The notes under the pieces: generated by a model
Seen by the model: the letters and a program-made list of their open reading frames with translations, nothing else
The model's database searches: none
What the model was told of the DNA's origin: nothing
Shown here: positions 37,820-46,494 of the stretch, piece by piece
Layout: every line of letters begins with the position of its first letter
Position numbering within the stretch: position 1 is the first letter of the stretch
Assembly (NCBI RefSeq): GCF_023147585.1
Contig: NZ_JAHXOZ010000002.1
Span: forward strand, 134,415-198,414
Origin: Micrococcus sp. EYE_212
Lineage (GTDB): Bacteria > Actinomycetota > Actinomycetes > Actinomycetales > Micrococcaceae
Reading direction: 5' to 3'
DNA: 64,000 nucleotides
Made by a program: the position numbers and the translations under genes

Positions 37820-39328
37820 ATGACGCAGCCTGCCGTCCGTCCCTCCGCCGTGATCGTGCTGGCCGCCGGCCAGGGCACCCGCATGAAGTCGGCCACGCCG
37901 AAGATCATGCACGCCATCGGCGGCCGCTCGCTCGTGGGCCACGCGCTCGCCGCCGCGCAGTCGCTGCAGCCGGAGCACCTCGTGGCCGTCGTGCGCCACG
38001 AGCGGGACCGCGTGGCCGAGCACATCGAGGGCGTCGCGCAGGACCTGGGCATCACGGGCCTCGCAATCGCGGACCAGGACGAGGTGCCGGGCACCGGCCG
38101 GGCCGTCGAGCTCGGCCTCGCCGCCCTGCCGGGGGACCTCGCGGGCACCGTGGTGGTCACGTACGGCGACGTCCCGCTGCTCACCCCGGAGACCCTCGCG
38201 GACCTCGTGGCCACCCACGAGGCGGACGGCAACGCCGTCACCGTGCTCACCGCCACCCTCGAGGACGCCACCGGCTACGGGCGCATCGTCCGCGACGCGG
38301 AGGGCCTCGTGGAGCGCATCATGGAGCACAAGGACGCCCTGGCCCACGCCGCGTCCACCGGCGACTCCTCCTTCGTGGAGATCGCCGAGGTCAACTCCGG
38401 CATCTACGCCTTCGATGCCGCCCTGCTGCGCCGCACCCTCCCGCTGCTCTCCACGGAGAACGTGCAGGGCGAGAAGTACCTCACCGACGTGCTGGGCATG
38501 GCTCGCGCCGAGGGCGGCCGCGTGGCCTCCGTGGGCACGGAGGACGTGTGGGAGGTGGAGGGGGCCAACGACCGCCGCCAGCTCTCCGACCTCGGCCGCC
38601 AGCTCAACGACCGCGTGCTGCGCCGCTGGATGAAGGAGGGCGTCACCGTCGTGGACCCGTCCTCCACCTGGGTCGACGTCACCGTCACGCTCGCCTCGGA
38701 CGTCACCCTCACGCCCGGCACGCAGCTCCACGGCACCACCACGGTGGCCACCGGAGCGGTCGTCGGACCGGACTCCACGCTCACCGACACCCGCGTGGGG
38801 GAGCGCGCCACCGTCAAGCGCACCGACGCCACCGAAGCCGTGATCGGTGACGACGCCTCCGTGGGCCCGTTCACCTACCTGCGCCCGGGCACGGTGCTGG
38901 GCGAGGAGGGCAAGATCGGCGCGTTCTACGAGACCAAGAAGGTCACCGTGGGCCGCGGCGCCAAGCTCTCCCACCTCGGCTACGCGGGGGACGCGGAGAT
39001 CGGCGAGTACACCAACATCGGCTGCGGCAACATCACCGCCAACTACGACGGCGTGAACAAGCACCGCACCGTGATCGGCGCCCACGTGCGCACCGGCTCC
39101 AACACCGTGTTCACCGCACCGGTGACCGTGGGCGACGGCGCCTACACCGGCGCCGGCGCCGTGGTGCGCGAGGACGTGCCCGCCGGAGCGCTGGCCCTGA
39201 ACGCGGTGAGCCAGCGGACCATCGAGGGCTGGGTCACCTCCCGCCGGCCCGGCACCTCCTCGGCGCAGGCCGCCGAGGCCGCCGGAACGGGGACCGATGC
39301 GGATCAGCGCGGCGGCGCGGGCGCCTGA
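37820..39328 (+). CDS. glmU: Bifunctional N-acetylglucosamine-1-phosphate uridyltransferase/GlcN-1-P acetyltransferase
   Basis: Makes UDP-GlcNAc for peptidoglycan and glycans. The 502-residue protein has the nucleotidyltransferase signature VLAAGQGTRMKSATPKIMHAIGG at its start (shown here in part), VTYGDVPLL with the metal Asp, then a left-handed beta-helix acetyltransferase with FTYLRPGTVLG, the catalytic His in FYETKKVTVG... and the NITANYDGVNKHRT motif. The Thr/Ala-rich C-terminal tail is not conserved. An AGGAG precedes the ATG. It is followed by prs, a common actinobacterial pairing. Confidence 0.96.
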   Translation: MTQPAVRPSAVIVLAAGQGTRMKSATPKIMHAIGGRSLVGHALAAAQSLQPEHLVAVVRHERDRVAEHIEGVAQDLGITGLAIADQDEVPGTGRAVELGLAALPGDLAGTVVVTYGDVPLLTPETLADLVATHEADGNAVTVLTATLEDATGYGRIVRDAEGLVERIMEHKDALAHAASTGDSSFVEIAEVNSGIYAFDAALLRRTLPLLSTENVQGEKYLTDVLGMARAEGGRVASVGTEDVWEVEGANDRRQLSDLGRQLNDRVLRRWMKEGVTVVDPSSTWVDVTVTLASDVTLTPGTQLHGTTTVATGAVVGPDSTLTDTRVGERATVKRTDATEAVIGDDASVGPFTYLRPGTVLGEEGKIGAFYETKKVTVGRGAKLSHLGYAGDAEIGEYTNIGCGNITANYDGVNKHRTVIGAHVRTGSNTVFTAPVTVGDGAYTGAGAVVREDVPAGALALNAVSQRTIEGWVTSRRPGTSSAQAAEAAGTGTDADQRGGAGA

Positions 39329-39356
39329 GCGGGCGCTCGGCCTGGGCGCACACGCC

Positions 39357-39362
39357 TAGGAT
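39357..39362 (+). promoter_or_regulatory. -10 element upstream of prs
   Basis: TAGGAT about 88 nt before the prs ATG; an in-frame ATG at 39361 is contained in it. Confidence 0.45.
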
Positions 39363-39450
39363 GGGAGGCAGGATCAGCGCGGGGGGCGCCTGGCAGGCAC
39401 AAGCAGCGAGCAGTGGCCGCGGATCCGCGGCCACGGAGAGCAGGGACGTC

Positions 39451-40431
39451 ATGAGTGAACTGAGCCGGAGCGAGGACAAGCGGCTGGTGTTGGCCACGGG
39501 GCGGGCACACCCCGAGCTCGCGCAGGAGATCGCCGATGCCCTGGGCACCGAGCTGCTGCCCATGAGCGCGTACGACTTCGCCAACGGGGAGATCTACGTC
39601 CGCTCGGGCGAGTCGGTGCGCGGCAAGGACGTCTTCGTCATCCAGTCCCACCCGGCGCCGCTGAACAACCACCTCATGGAGCAGCTCATCATGCTGGACT
39701 CCATGAAGCGCGCCTCGGCCCGCCGCATCAACGTGGTCTCCCCGTTCTACCCCTACGCCCGCCAGGACAAGAAGGGCCGCGGGCGCGAGCCCATCTCGGC
39801 CCGCCTGGTGGCGGACCTCTACAAGACCGCCGGTGCCTCGCGCATCATGAGCGTGGACCTGCACACCGCGCAGATCCAGGGCTTCTTCGACGGCCCGGTG
39901 GACCATCTCTTCGCCATCCCGCTGCTCGCGGACTACATCCGCGGCCAGGTGGAGGGGGAGAAGGTCACCGTGGTCTCCCCGGACACCGGCCGCGTGCGCG
40001 TGGCCGAGCAGTGGGCGGACCGCCTGGGTGGCGTGCCGCTCGCGTTCGTGCACAAGAGCCGCGACCTCACCACGCCGAACAAGGCCGAGTCCAAGACCGT
40101 GGTGGGCGACGTCGAGGGACGCGTGTGCGTGCTGATCGACGACATGATCGACACGGGCGGCACGATCGCCGGCGCTGTGCGCATCCTCAAGGACGCCGGC
40201 GCGAAGGACGTCATCATCGCCGCCACGCACGCCGTGTTCTCGGACCCGGCCGCGCAGCGCCTCGGCGACTCCGGGGCCCGCGAGATCGTGGTGACCAACA
40301 CCCTGCCGATCCCGCCGGAGAAGCGCTTCGAGAAGCTCACCGTGCTCTCGATCGCCCCGCTGATCGCCCGCGCCATCCGCGAGGTGTTCGAGGACGGCTC
40401 CGTGACCAGCCTGTTCGACGGCGACGCCTGA
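39451..40431 (+). CDS. prs: Ribose-phosphate pyrophosphokinase
   Basis: Makes PRPP from ribose 5-phosphate and ATP for nucleotides, His and Trp. The 326-residue protein has FANGEIYVRSGESVRG, the catalytic flexible loop region DKKGRGREPISARLVADL, DLHTAQIQGFFDGPVDHL and the PRPP-binding DDMIDTGGTIAGA. ATG 39451 is preceded by AGGGA. An in-frame ATG at 39361 would add 30 non-conserved residues and lies in a -10 hexamer. Confidence 0.96.
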   Translation: MSELSRSEDKRLVLATGRAHPELAQEIADALGTELLPMSAYDFANGEIYVRSGESVRGKDVFVIQSHPAPLNNHLMEQLIMLDSMKRASARRINVVSPFYPYARQDKKGRGREPISARLVADLYKTAGASRIMSVDLHTAQIQGFFDGPVDHLFAIPLLADYIRGQVEGEKVTVVSPDTGRVRVAEQWADRLGGVPLAFVHKSRDLTTPNKAESKTVVGDVEGRVCVLIDDMIDTGGTIAGAVRILKDAGAKDVIIAATHAVFSDPAAQRLGDSGAREIVVTNTLPIPPEKRFEKLTVLSIAPLIARAIREVFEDGSVTSLFDGDA

Positions 40432-40433
40432 GC

Positions 40434-41147
40434 ATGACGGGTACCACGGCCGCCGCTGAGCCGAAGCACGCCCGCCTGCCCGGATGGCTGGCGGTGCTGC
40501 TGAACGTGGCCGTCGCGATCATCGTGGTGGCGGTGGTCCAGGCGTTCTGGGTGAAGGTCTACTCCGTGCCGTCGGGCTCGATGGAGAACACCCTGGAGAT
40601 CGGGGACCGCATGCTGGTGAACCGGACCGCCTACCCGGACGGCAGGGCGGAGCAGCAGGACGTGGTGGTGTTCAACGCCAACGAGGACTGGGCCCAGGAG
40701 ATGCCCGAGGACGGCCCGCTCGAGGCCGTGGTGCGTGGATTCGGCGATCTCACGGGCATCGGCCGCTCCCATGAGCAGGCGCTCGTGAAGCGCGTCATCG
40801 GTGAGGCCGGGCAGACGGTCTCCTGCTGCACCTCGGCCGGCCAGGTGGTGGTGGACGGCTCGCCCCAGGACGAGCCGTACGTGTACGGGGACCTGCCGTT
40901 CGTGCCCGGCCGGCTCGACTGCGAGTCCGACGTGGTCTCGTCGCGGTGCTTCGGCCCCGTGACCGTCCCCGCGGACTCCATGCTCGTGATGGGCGACCAC
41001 CGCTCGAACTCCGCCGACTCCGTGATCGCCTGCCGGGGCACCGTGGGGGAGCAGACCGACGGCTGCGCCCGCTTCGTGCGGCGTGACGACATCGTGGGGA
41101 AGGTGTTCACCACGGTGTGGCCGCCCTCGAACTGGGGCGGGCACTGA
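40434..41147 (+). CDS. lepB: Signal peptidase I
   Basis: Membrane serine protease that removes Sec/Tat signal peptides. The 237-residue protein has one N-terminal membrane anchor (about 20-40), nucleophile Ser49 in PSGSMENTL and general base Lys119 in VKRVIGEAG, then MGDHRSNSADS. Four cysteines in the extracytoplasmic part (around 130-165, plus others later) could form disulfides. The gene begins two nt after the prs stop, so the two are probably co-transcribed, an unusual pairing. A terminator follows. Confidence 0.93.
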   Translation: MTGTTAAAEPKHARLPGWLAVLLNVAVAIIVVAVVQAFWVKVYSVPSGSMENTLEIGDRMLVNRTAYPDGRAEQQDVVVFNANEDWAQEMPEDGPLEAVVRGFGDLTGIGRSHEQALVKRVIGEAGQTVSCCTSAGQVVVDGSPQDEPYVYGDLPFVPGRLDCESDVVSSRCFGPVTVPADSMLVMGDHRSNSADSVIACRGTVGEQTDGCARFVRRDDIVGKVFTTVWPPSNWGGH

Positions 41148-41166
41148 GCCGTCCGTGGACACGACG

Positions 41167-41199
41167 GCGGGCCGTCACCCTCGAGGGGTGGCGGCCCGC
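41167..41199 (+). terminator. Hairpin terminator after lepB
   Basis: GCGGGCCG pairs with CGGCCCGC (41167-41174 with 41192-41199); a T-G wobble and five more pairs follow around a TCGAG loop. It lies 19 nt after the stop codon and ahead of the convergent HprK-like gene. Confidence 0.75.
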
Positions 41200-41219
41200 G
41201 GCGCGCTGTGGGCAGAGGG

Positions 41220-42359
41220 TCATTCGGCGCGGAGGAGTCCTTGCTCGGAGAGCTGGGCCACCGCTGCCTCCACTCTGTCGGCGGCGTCTGGGGGCACGGG
41301 CCCGTTGCTGCTCAGCCGGTCGAGGATCTCCTCCGGCGTGAGGGGCTCCGTCAAGAGGAACCAGATCGCCGGTCCGAGCCCTGCGAGCATCACGAGCTCG
41401 GTGTCGTGCAGCAGCACGAGGGTGTGGTCGGCGGTGAGGATGCCGTCGTCGGCTCCGCGGCGGCGGATGCGCCGGGGGTCCGTGCTGGGCTCGCCCGCAT
41501 CCGTCGGGGAGGTCGGGGACGTCGGCTCGCTCGAAGGAGCCAGCTCGTCGTCCTCCAGCGGATCCCATGACCGGTCGAGCCGGACCGGAGCATCGTCGAG
41601 GAGCTCCTCCAGCACCGGGCGGAGTCCCTCCGCCTCGGTGTAGACCAGGCGGTGGGCGCCGCCCACGCGGTCCAGGACGCCGCACAGCGTCACGAGGCCG
41701 CGGGGCAGCTGCGAGAGGGAGGACGTCTGCGGCACCAGCAGCTGCAGCGCCTCCAGCAGGGGAAGGGGCTCCGCCCGGGCGGGCACGTCCTCCGTCGCAT
41801 CGCGCACGCGGTCCAGCACGGCCACACACCGCACCGTGCCCGGCACGGTCGGCCCCAGACCGAGTCCGTCCGGTCCCACTTGGTGCTTCGGACGCACGCC
41901 GGCGTCCCCCAGCAGGGAGAGCGGCTTGGCGTACGGGGTCACCCCCAGGTCTGCGGGATCCACGATGGCCGTCTCGTCGGTGAGGTAGGCGAAGTGGGGG
42001 CCGAGGCGTCGTGTCGCGGTGGTCTTCCCCGTGCCGGAGGCGGCGGCCAGCACGACGGCGGCGCCCGTCTCCGGGACGGCGAGGCAGGCGCCGTGGAACA
42101 TCAGGTGGGTGCCGCGGCAGGAGCCGATCGCCGCGGACGTGGCCGCGTACACGATCGACTCGTGGAAGACGTCCCAGTCCTGACCCTCGGCCCGTTCGAG
42201 GTCGGCGGCGGCCGGGGTGGGGATCGGGGTGGGGCTGCACCGGGACCAGTCACGGCACAGCGTCTCGCTGGCGGTCTCGTCGAGGCCGCTCACCGTCAGG
42301 GTGTCCAGGCCTGCCGTCAGGCGCAGGGAGCGGGGCGTCCCGGCATCAGAGGTGGGCAT
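41220..42359 (-). CDS. HprK-like P-loop protein with C-terminal PqqD-like domain
   Basis: A 379-residue protein not assigned to a known pathway. Residues 80-200 resemble the HPr kinase fold: THLMFHGACLAV, Walker A AASGTGKTT (107-115) and LTDETAIVD (126-134). A Ser/Pro/acidic linker (about 275-300) leads to an apparent PqqD-like domain (about 305-379) with LGPAIWFLL and VEAAVAQLSEQGLL. HprK-like and PqqD-like domains also occur around peptide-modification systems, but no radical-SAM or precursor gene is visible. GGGAGA precedes the ATG. It is divergent from the glycan operon and may regulate or modify it. Confidence 0.6.
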   Translation of the reverse strand: MPTSDAGTPRSLRLTAGLDTLTVSGLDETASETLCRDWSRCSPTPIPTPAAADLERAEGQDWDVFHESIVYAATSAAIGSCRGTHLMFHGACLAVPETGAAVVLAAASGTGKTTATRRLGPHFAYLTDETAIVDPADLGVTPYAKPLSLLGDAGVRPKHQVGPDGLGLGPTVPGTVRCVAVLDRVRDATEDVPARAEPLPLLEALQLLVPQTSSLSQLPRGLVTLCGVLDRVGGAHRLVYTEAEGLRPVLEELLDDAPVRLDRSWDPLEDDELAPSSEPTSPTSPTDAGEPSTDPRRIRRRGADDGILTADHTLVLLHDTELVMLAGLGPAIWFLLTEPLTPEEILDRLSSNGPVPPDAADRVEAAVAQLSEQGLLRAE

Positions 42360-42508
42360 CGAGGTCTCCCATTCGGCAGCGGGGCGAAGGTCACGGCGAG
42401 CGACCGCCTCCCTCCGGCACGGGCCCGAGAGGCGAGTCCAGTCTACGGAGTGCCTGCGGGGCCCGGGGCCGGCGCCCGCTGGCCGCCGGCCGCCGACGCC
42501 CCGCCGCC

Positions 42509-42514
42509 TATACT
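42509..42514 (+). promoter_or_regulatory. -10 element of the glycan operon
   Basis: TATACT 53 nt before the first operon ATG, the closest match to TATAAT in the window. Its start has GGAGGA nearby, so the operon mRNA has a leader of about 45 nt. Confidence 0.55.
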
Positions 42515-42567
42515 GGAGCCGCAGCGTGCACCCTTCGCGCCGCTGAGTCTGCCTGCCGGAGGACCCC

Positions 42568-43491
42568 ATGCCTGAGATCGTCCCCGAACCGTCCGTCACG
42601 GTGGTGATCCCGCACTACGGGGACCCGGCTCCCACGGCGGCACTCGCTGCCTCCCTCCTGGAGGCCCGGTCCACCTGCCTGGCCGGCGTCGTCGTCGCCG
42701 ATGACGCCTCGCCCGTGCCCTACCCGGGCAGCGACGACGCCCGCCTCACCGTGGTGCGTCGTCCCGCCAACGGGGGCTTCGGCGCGAACGTGAACACCGG
42801 TCTGGCCGAGGTCCGCACGGAGTACGCCCTCGTGCTCAACTCGGACGCGCTCATCACGGGCGAGCAGATCGACGCGCTCGTGGCCGCTGCGGCACCGTTC
42901 CAGCCGGCCGTGGTGAGTCCGCAGGTGGTGAATGAGGACGGGACACCTCAGTGGTCCGGGCGTCACTTCCCCACGGTGCTGCACCAGACCGTGGAATGGC
43001 TCACTCCGCTCGCCCGGTTCCGCCACCTGCCCCTGCTGCACGAGGCCGTGGGCCATGACGTGCACGCGGCTGAGGCCACCGGGCCCGTGCCCGTGGACTG
43101 GGTGATGGGCGCCGTGCTGCTGCTGCCGATGGCCGAGGTCCGCGCGGTGGGGGGCTTCGACGAGGCCTACTTCATGAACTCCGAGGAGGTGGACCTCCAG
43201 CAGCGGCTCCGCCGGCGGGGGATCCCCTCGATCGTGATTCCCACCATCCACGTCACGCATGGCCTGCACGGCTCCTCGGATCCGCTGCGGCGTCGCGCGT
43301 GGCTCGTGGACTCGCGGTTCCGCTATGCCCGCAAGTTCGGCCGGCCGCGCGCGCTCAGGGCCGCGCTCACCGCGGCCACGGGTGCCAACCTCGCCGTCAA
43401 CGCCCTTCGGCAGGCCCGGGGCACGGACGTGGACGCGCGCCGTGTGGCGAAGGACGAGCTGCGCCTGATCTGGCGGGGGACCCGCCGATGA
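42568..43491 (+). CDS. Family 2 glycosyltransferase (WbbL-like)
   Basis: First gene of the ten-gene operon. The 307-residue GT-A protein has VTVVIPHYGD, ANGGFGANVNTGL, the metal-site strand LVLNSDALIT and an acceptor region WVMGAVLLLPMAEVRAVGGFDEAYFMNSEEVDL, the layout of rhamnosyl- and galactofuranosyltransferases. GGAGGA lies about four nt before the ATG. The stop overlaps the next start as ATGA. Donor sugar unknown; dTDP-rhamnose is possible because rmlA and rmlB lie downstream. Confidence 0.85.
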   Translation: MPEIVPEPSVTVVIPHYGDPAPTAALAASLLEARSTCLAGVVVADDASPVPYPGSDDARLTVVRRPANGGFGANVNTGLAEVRTEYALVLNSDALITGEQIDALVAAAAPFQPAVVSPQVVNEDGTPQWSGRHFPTVLHQTVEWLTPLARFRHLPLLHEAVGHDVHAAEATGPVPVDWVMGAVLLLPMAEVRAVGGFDEAYFMNSEEVDLQQRLRRRGIPSIVIPTIHVTHGLHGSSDPLRRRAWLVDSRFRYARKFGRPRALRAALTAATGANLAVNALRQARGTDVDARRVAKDELRLIWRGTRR

Positions 43492-44570
43492 CCGCCCGCA
43501 CCTACACCGTCCTCGCGCCCCTGGGCTCCACTCCCGCCCGCGTCGGCGTGCCCGCAGGGCGCCGCACCGAGCGCTTGTTCCTCGTCTCGCCCGCCTTCCA
43601 CGGCTATCACCGCTCCATCGCCCGCGCGTGGGCGCAGCAGGGCTTCGACGTCACGGTGCACTGCTACGACGCGTACGTCACCCCTGCCATGAAGCTGCGC
43701 AACAAGGCCCTCCTGGAGCTGCCGCAGAGGGTCGGCATGGACCGCACGGCCGCCCGCGTCGCGTGGGACACCCAGCGGGCGGTCGCCGCCCTGCGCGAGG
43801 CCAAGCCCGACCGCGTGCTCGTCATCAAGGGCGACTCCCTCGGCGAGCAGTTCTGGGACGAAGTCCGAGCGCTCGGCGTGCCCCGCATGCTGTGGCTCTA
43901 CGACGACCTCCACCGTCACGACTACTCCCTGGACTTCCTGCGCACCGTGGGTCCCGTGCTGAGCTATGCCCGCTCCGAGGCGGACGAGCTCACGGCCGAC
44001 GGCGTGGACGCCCACTATCTGCCCAACGGCTTCGACCCGGACCTGGAGGTGCCGTCCCTCGAACGGAGGGATGAGCTCGTGTTCGTGGGCTCGCGCTACC
44101 CCAACCGTGTGGAGCTGCTCGAACGCCTCGCCGCCGCGGGCGTCCCCGTGCGCGCCTACGGCCGGCAGTGGAGCCACCACCCCGTGGACCGTCTGCGCAC
44201 GTGGGAGCTGGCCCGGCCGGACCTGCCGGCCGAACGGGACATCCCTCTCAACGAGGCGTACGCCGTGCAGGCGGCCGCCGCGGGCGCCATCAACATCCAC
44301 GGCCTGCAGGCCGGCCATGCGATGCGCACCTTCGAGGTGCCCGGCATGGGTGGGCTCCAACTGGTGGACCGGGCGGACGTGGCGGAGTTCTACGAGCCCG
44401 GCGCGGAGGTCCTCGTGTTCGAGAGCCCCGAGCACCTCGTGGAGCTGGGCTCCCGCGCGGTGCGCGAGCCCGCGTGGGGCGAGCGCATCCGCGCCGCCGG
44501 CCGCCGCCGCTCCCACGCGGAGCACACCTTCGCGCACCGCGCCGCCGCCGCGCAGGACTGGTGGACCTGA
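43488..44570 (+). CDS. CgeB-like glycosyltransferase
   Basis: A 360-residue GT-B-fold protein resembling the CgeB/DUF3880 group. N-terminal half: SPAFHGYHRSIARAWAQQGFDV and VLVIKGDSL; C-terminal half: LVFVGSRYPNRVELLERLAAAGVPVRAYG and INIHGLQAGHAMRTFEVPGMGGLQL. Such proteins are found in spore and surface glycan loci. Start overlaps the previous stop as ATGA; its own stop shares a base with the next ATG. Specificity unknown. Confidence 0.75.
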   Translation: MTARTYTVLAPLGSTPARVGVPAGRRTERLFLVSPAFHGYHRSIARAWAQQGFDVTVHCYDAYVTPAMKLRNKALLELPQRVGMDRTAARVAWDTQRAVAALREAKPDRVLVIKGDSLGEQFWDEVRALGVPRMLWLYDDLHRHDYSLDFLRTVGPVLSYARSEADELTADGVDAHYLPNGFDPDLEVPSLERRDELVFVGSRYPNRVELLERLAAAGVPVRAYGRQWSHHPVDRLRTWELARPDLPAERDIPLNEAYAVQAAAAGAINIHGLQAGHAMRTFEVPGMGGLQLVDRADVAEFYEPGAEVLVFESPEHLVELGSRAVREPAWGERIRAAGRRRSHAEHTFAHRAAAAQDWWT

Positions 44571-45706
44571 TGGCCGGCGGCGCTGACGCCCCCCTGTTCT
44601 GGAGGCCCGAGGACCTGCCCCGGTGGCAGCGGTGGCAACGGGCCCAGTGGCCGGCCTCGCGGCGCGCTGCGGACGCCGCGCGCTCTGCCATCCGTGCCGC
44701 CCGGGGCACCGCGGCCGGCGCCGAGAGCCCGATGCTGATGCTCCCCGAGGGGGAGGTTCACTCGCTCGTGGCGCTGGAGTCCTTCGGCCCCACGCAGCTC
44801 GCCGCGCTGGCCGCGCCCGTCGCGGCCCTGCCGCCGGAGGCTGCCGCCGGCGTCGGATGGGTCCTCCCCGGGGAGGCCACCGCGGAGCAGATCGCGGCGT
44901 TGCCGGGGGCACGGACCCCGGGCGTGCGCCTGACGCCGATCCCTGCGGCCGCTGGGCCGTTGCTGCTGCCCCGCCTCGCAGGGCTGCGCCGCGTGCTGGT
45001 GGCGGGGGAGTACCTGTCCTCTGGCCGCGCGGCCGTGCGCTGGGCCCGCGAGCGCGGCGCCGAGGTGGCGGTGGTGCAGCACGGACTGCTCGCCGTCTCC
45101 ACCCCGCCGGTGCCTCGCGAGAGCACGCTCTACGCCTTCACCTCCGAGGACGCCGCGTGGTGGACGCAGGGCCGCGCCGACGTGCGCGTCCGCGCGGTCG
45201 GGTCCGCCCTCCTGGAGGACGCCCGTCGGACTGCGGCGCACCGGCCCGCCGGCCCCGACGCCGCGGGCCCCGGCGTCTTCCTCGGCCAGCTGCACGGCGC
45301 CGAGCTGCCCCGTGCTGACTTCGCCCGGGCGGCGGAGGACTACATCCGCGTCACCGGTGCCGTGTACCGCCCGCATCCGGCCGAGAAGGACCGACTCTCC
45401 CGTGCGCAGCACGCCCGCTGGGAGGCGCAGGGCATCACGGTCGACCGCTCCGACGTCCCGCTCACGCAGACCACGGGCCCCGTGGTCTCGGTCTTCTCCA
45501 CGGGCGTGCTGGAGGCGGCGCAGTCGGGCCGGCCCGCGTGGGTCACGCACCCCGACCCGCCGGCGTGGCTCGAGGGGTTCTGGGAGCGCTACGGCATGCG
45601 CCGCTGGAGACCGGGCCACCGGCCCGATCCCACGCCGCCGCTGGCTTCGCCCACGCCCGATCCCGCCGCCGCCATCGCGGCCGACCTCTGGAGGAGCGCC
45701 TCATGA
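44570..45706 (+). CDS. HP-motif glycosyltransferase, candidate sialyl/nonulosonyltransferase
   Basis: A 378-residue protein not confidently assigned. The C-terminal half has features shared by several bacterial sialyltransferase families: VVQHG (169-172), a conserved His-Pro in VYRPHPAEKD (269-270), and a Ser-Thr pair in VFSTGVLEAAQSG (310-311), all in GT-B-like strand contexts. Its stop overlaps the NeuA start as ATGA, next to a NeuB homologue, which supports transfer of a CMP-activated acid sugar. CDP-glycerol/KpsS-like transferases are the main alternative. Confidence 0.5.
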   Translation: MAGGADAPLFWRPEDLPRWQRWQRAQWPASRRAADAARSAIRAARGTAAGAESPMLMLPEGEVHSLVALESFGPTQLAALAAPVAALPPEAAAGVGWVLPGEATAEQIAALPGARTPGVRLTPIPAAAGPLLLPRLAGLRRVLVAGEYLSSGRAAVRWARERGAEVAVVQHGLLAVSTPPVPRESTLYAFTSEDAAWWTQGRADVRVRAVGSALLEDARRTAAHRPAGPDAAGPGVFLGQLHGAELPRADFARAAEDYIRVTGAVYRPHPAEKDRLSRAQHARWEAQGITVDRSDVPLTQTTGPVVSVFSTGVLEAAQSGRPAWVTHPDPPAWLEGFWERYGMRRWRPGHRPDPTPPLASPTPDPAAAIAADLWRSAS

Positions 45707-46494
45707 GCATCCTGTGCGTCATCCCCGTGCGCGGCGGCTCCCGCGGCCTGCCGGGCAAGAACGTCCGCCTGCTCGGCGGCCACCCGCTCGTGGCGTGGAC
45801 CATTCAGTCCGCGCTCGAGGCGGAGGCGGACCTGCATGTGGTGGTCTCCACGGACTCCGAGGAGATCGCCGAGGTGGCCACGCGCTACGGCGCGGACGTG
45901 CCGGGCCTGCGTCCGGCCCACCTGGCCCAGGACTCGACCCCCACCGAGCCCGTGATCGAGCACGTGCTCGCGGCCGAGCGCGCGGCCGGCGTCGAACCCG
46001 AGGGCGTGATGCTGCTCCAGGCCACCAGCCCGCTGCGCCTGCCCGGCACGCTGGACCGCGCCGTCGCGCAGTTCCGCGCCACCGGCGTGGACTCCCTCGT
46101 CGGCGTCGTGCCGGTCTCCCCGTTCGTGTGGCGCCATGCACCGGACCCGGCGGCGGCCCCCATCCCGGACTTCGACGTCACGCACCGCAAGCGCCGTCAG
46201 GACATGACGCGCACGGACCTGCGCTTCCGGGAGAACGGCTCGCTCTACCTGACGAAGCCGTGGGTGTACGACGAGCTCCACAACCGCCTCGGCGGCCGGA
46301 TCGGCATGCTGGAGCTGGACGACCTCGAGGGAGTGGACATCGACACCGAGCTCGACTTCGCCCTCGCAGAGCAGCAGATGGACCAGTACCTGGCCGTGCA
46401 CAAGGTGCTGCAGAAGCACCCCGACCTCGGTGCCCCGCGCACCGCCGAGACCCCCACCACCGGCCCGAACCGCACCCTCGGAGGCACGCAGTGA
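45703..46494 (+). CDS. neuA: CMP-nonulosonic acid cytidylyltransferase (NeuA-like)
   Basis: Activates a nonulosonic acid with CTP. The 263-residue protein has the signature CVIPVRGGSRGLPGKNVR, VVVSTDSEEIAEVA, LAQDSTPTEPVIEHVL, LLQATSPLR and VDIDTELDFALAE, all typical of CMP-Neu5Ac/legionaminate/pseudaminate synthetases. A GGAGGAGC sits eight nt before the ATG. It lies between the HP-motif transferase and the NeuB fusion, forming a synthesis-activation-transfer trio. Which acid is used cannot be told from sequence. Confidence 0.85.
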   Translation: MSILCVIPVRGGSRGLPGKNVRLLGGHPLVAWTIQSALEAEADLHVVVSTDSEEIAEVATRYGADVPGLRPAHLAQDSTPTEPVIEHVLAAERAAGVEPEGVMLLQATSPLRLPGTLDRAVAQFRATGVDSLVGVVPVSPFVWRHAPDPAAAPIPDFDVTHRKRRQDMTRTDLRFRENGSLYLTKPWVYDELHNRLGGRIGMLELDDLEGVDIDTELDFALAEQQMDQYLAVHKVLQKHPDLGAPRTAETPTTGPNRTLGGTQ

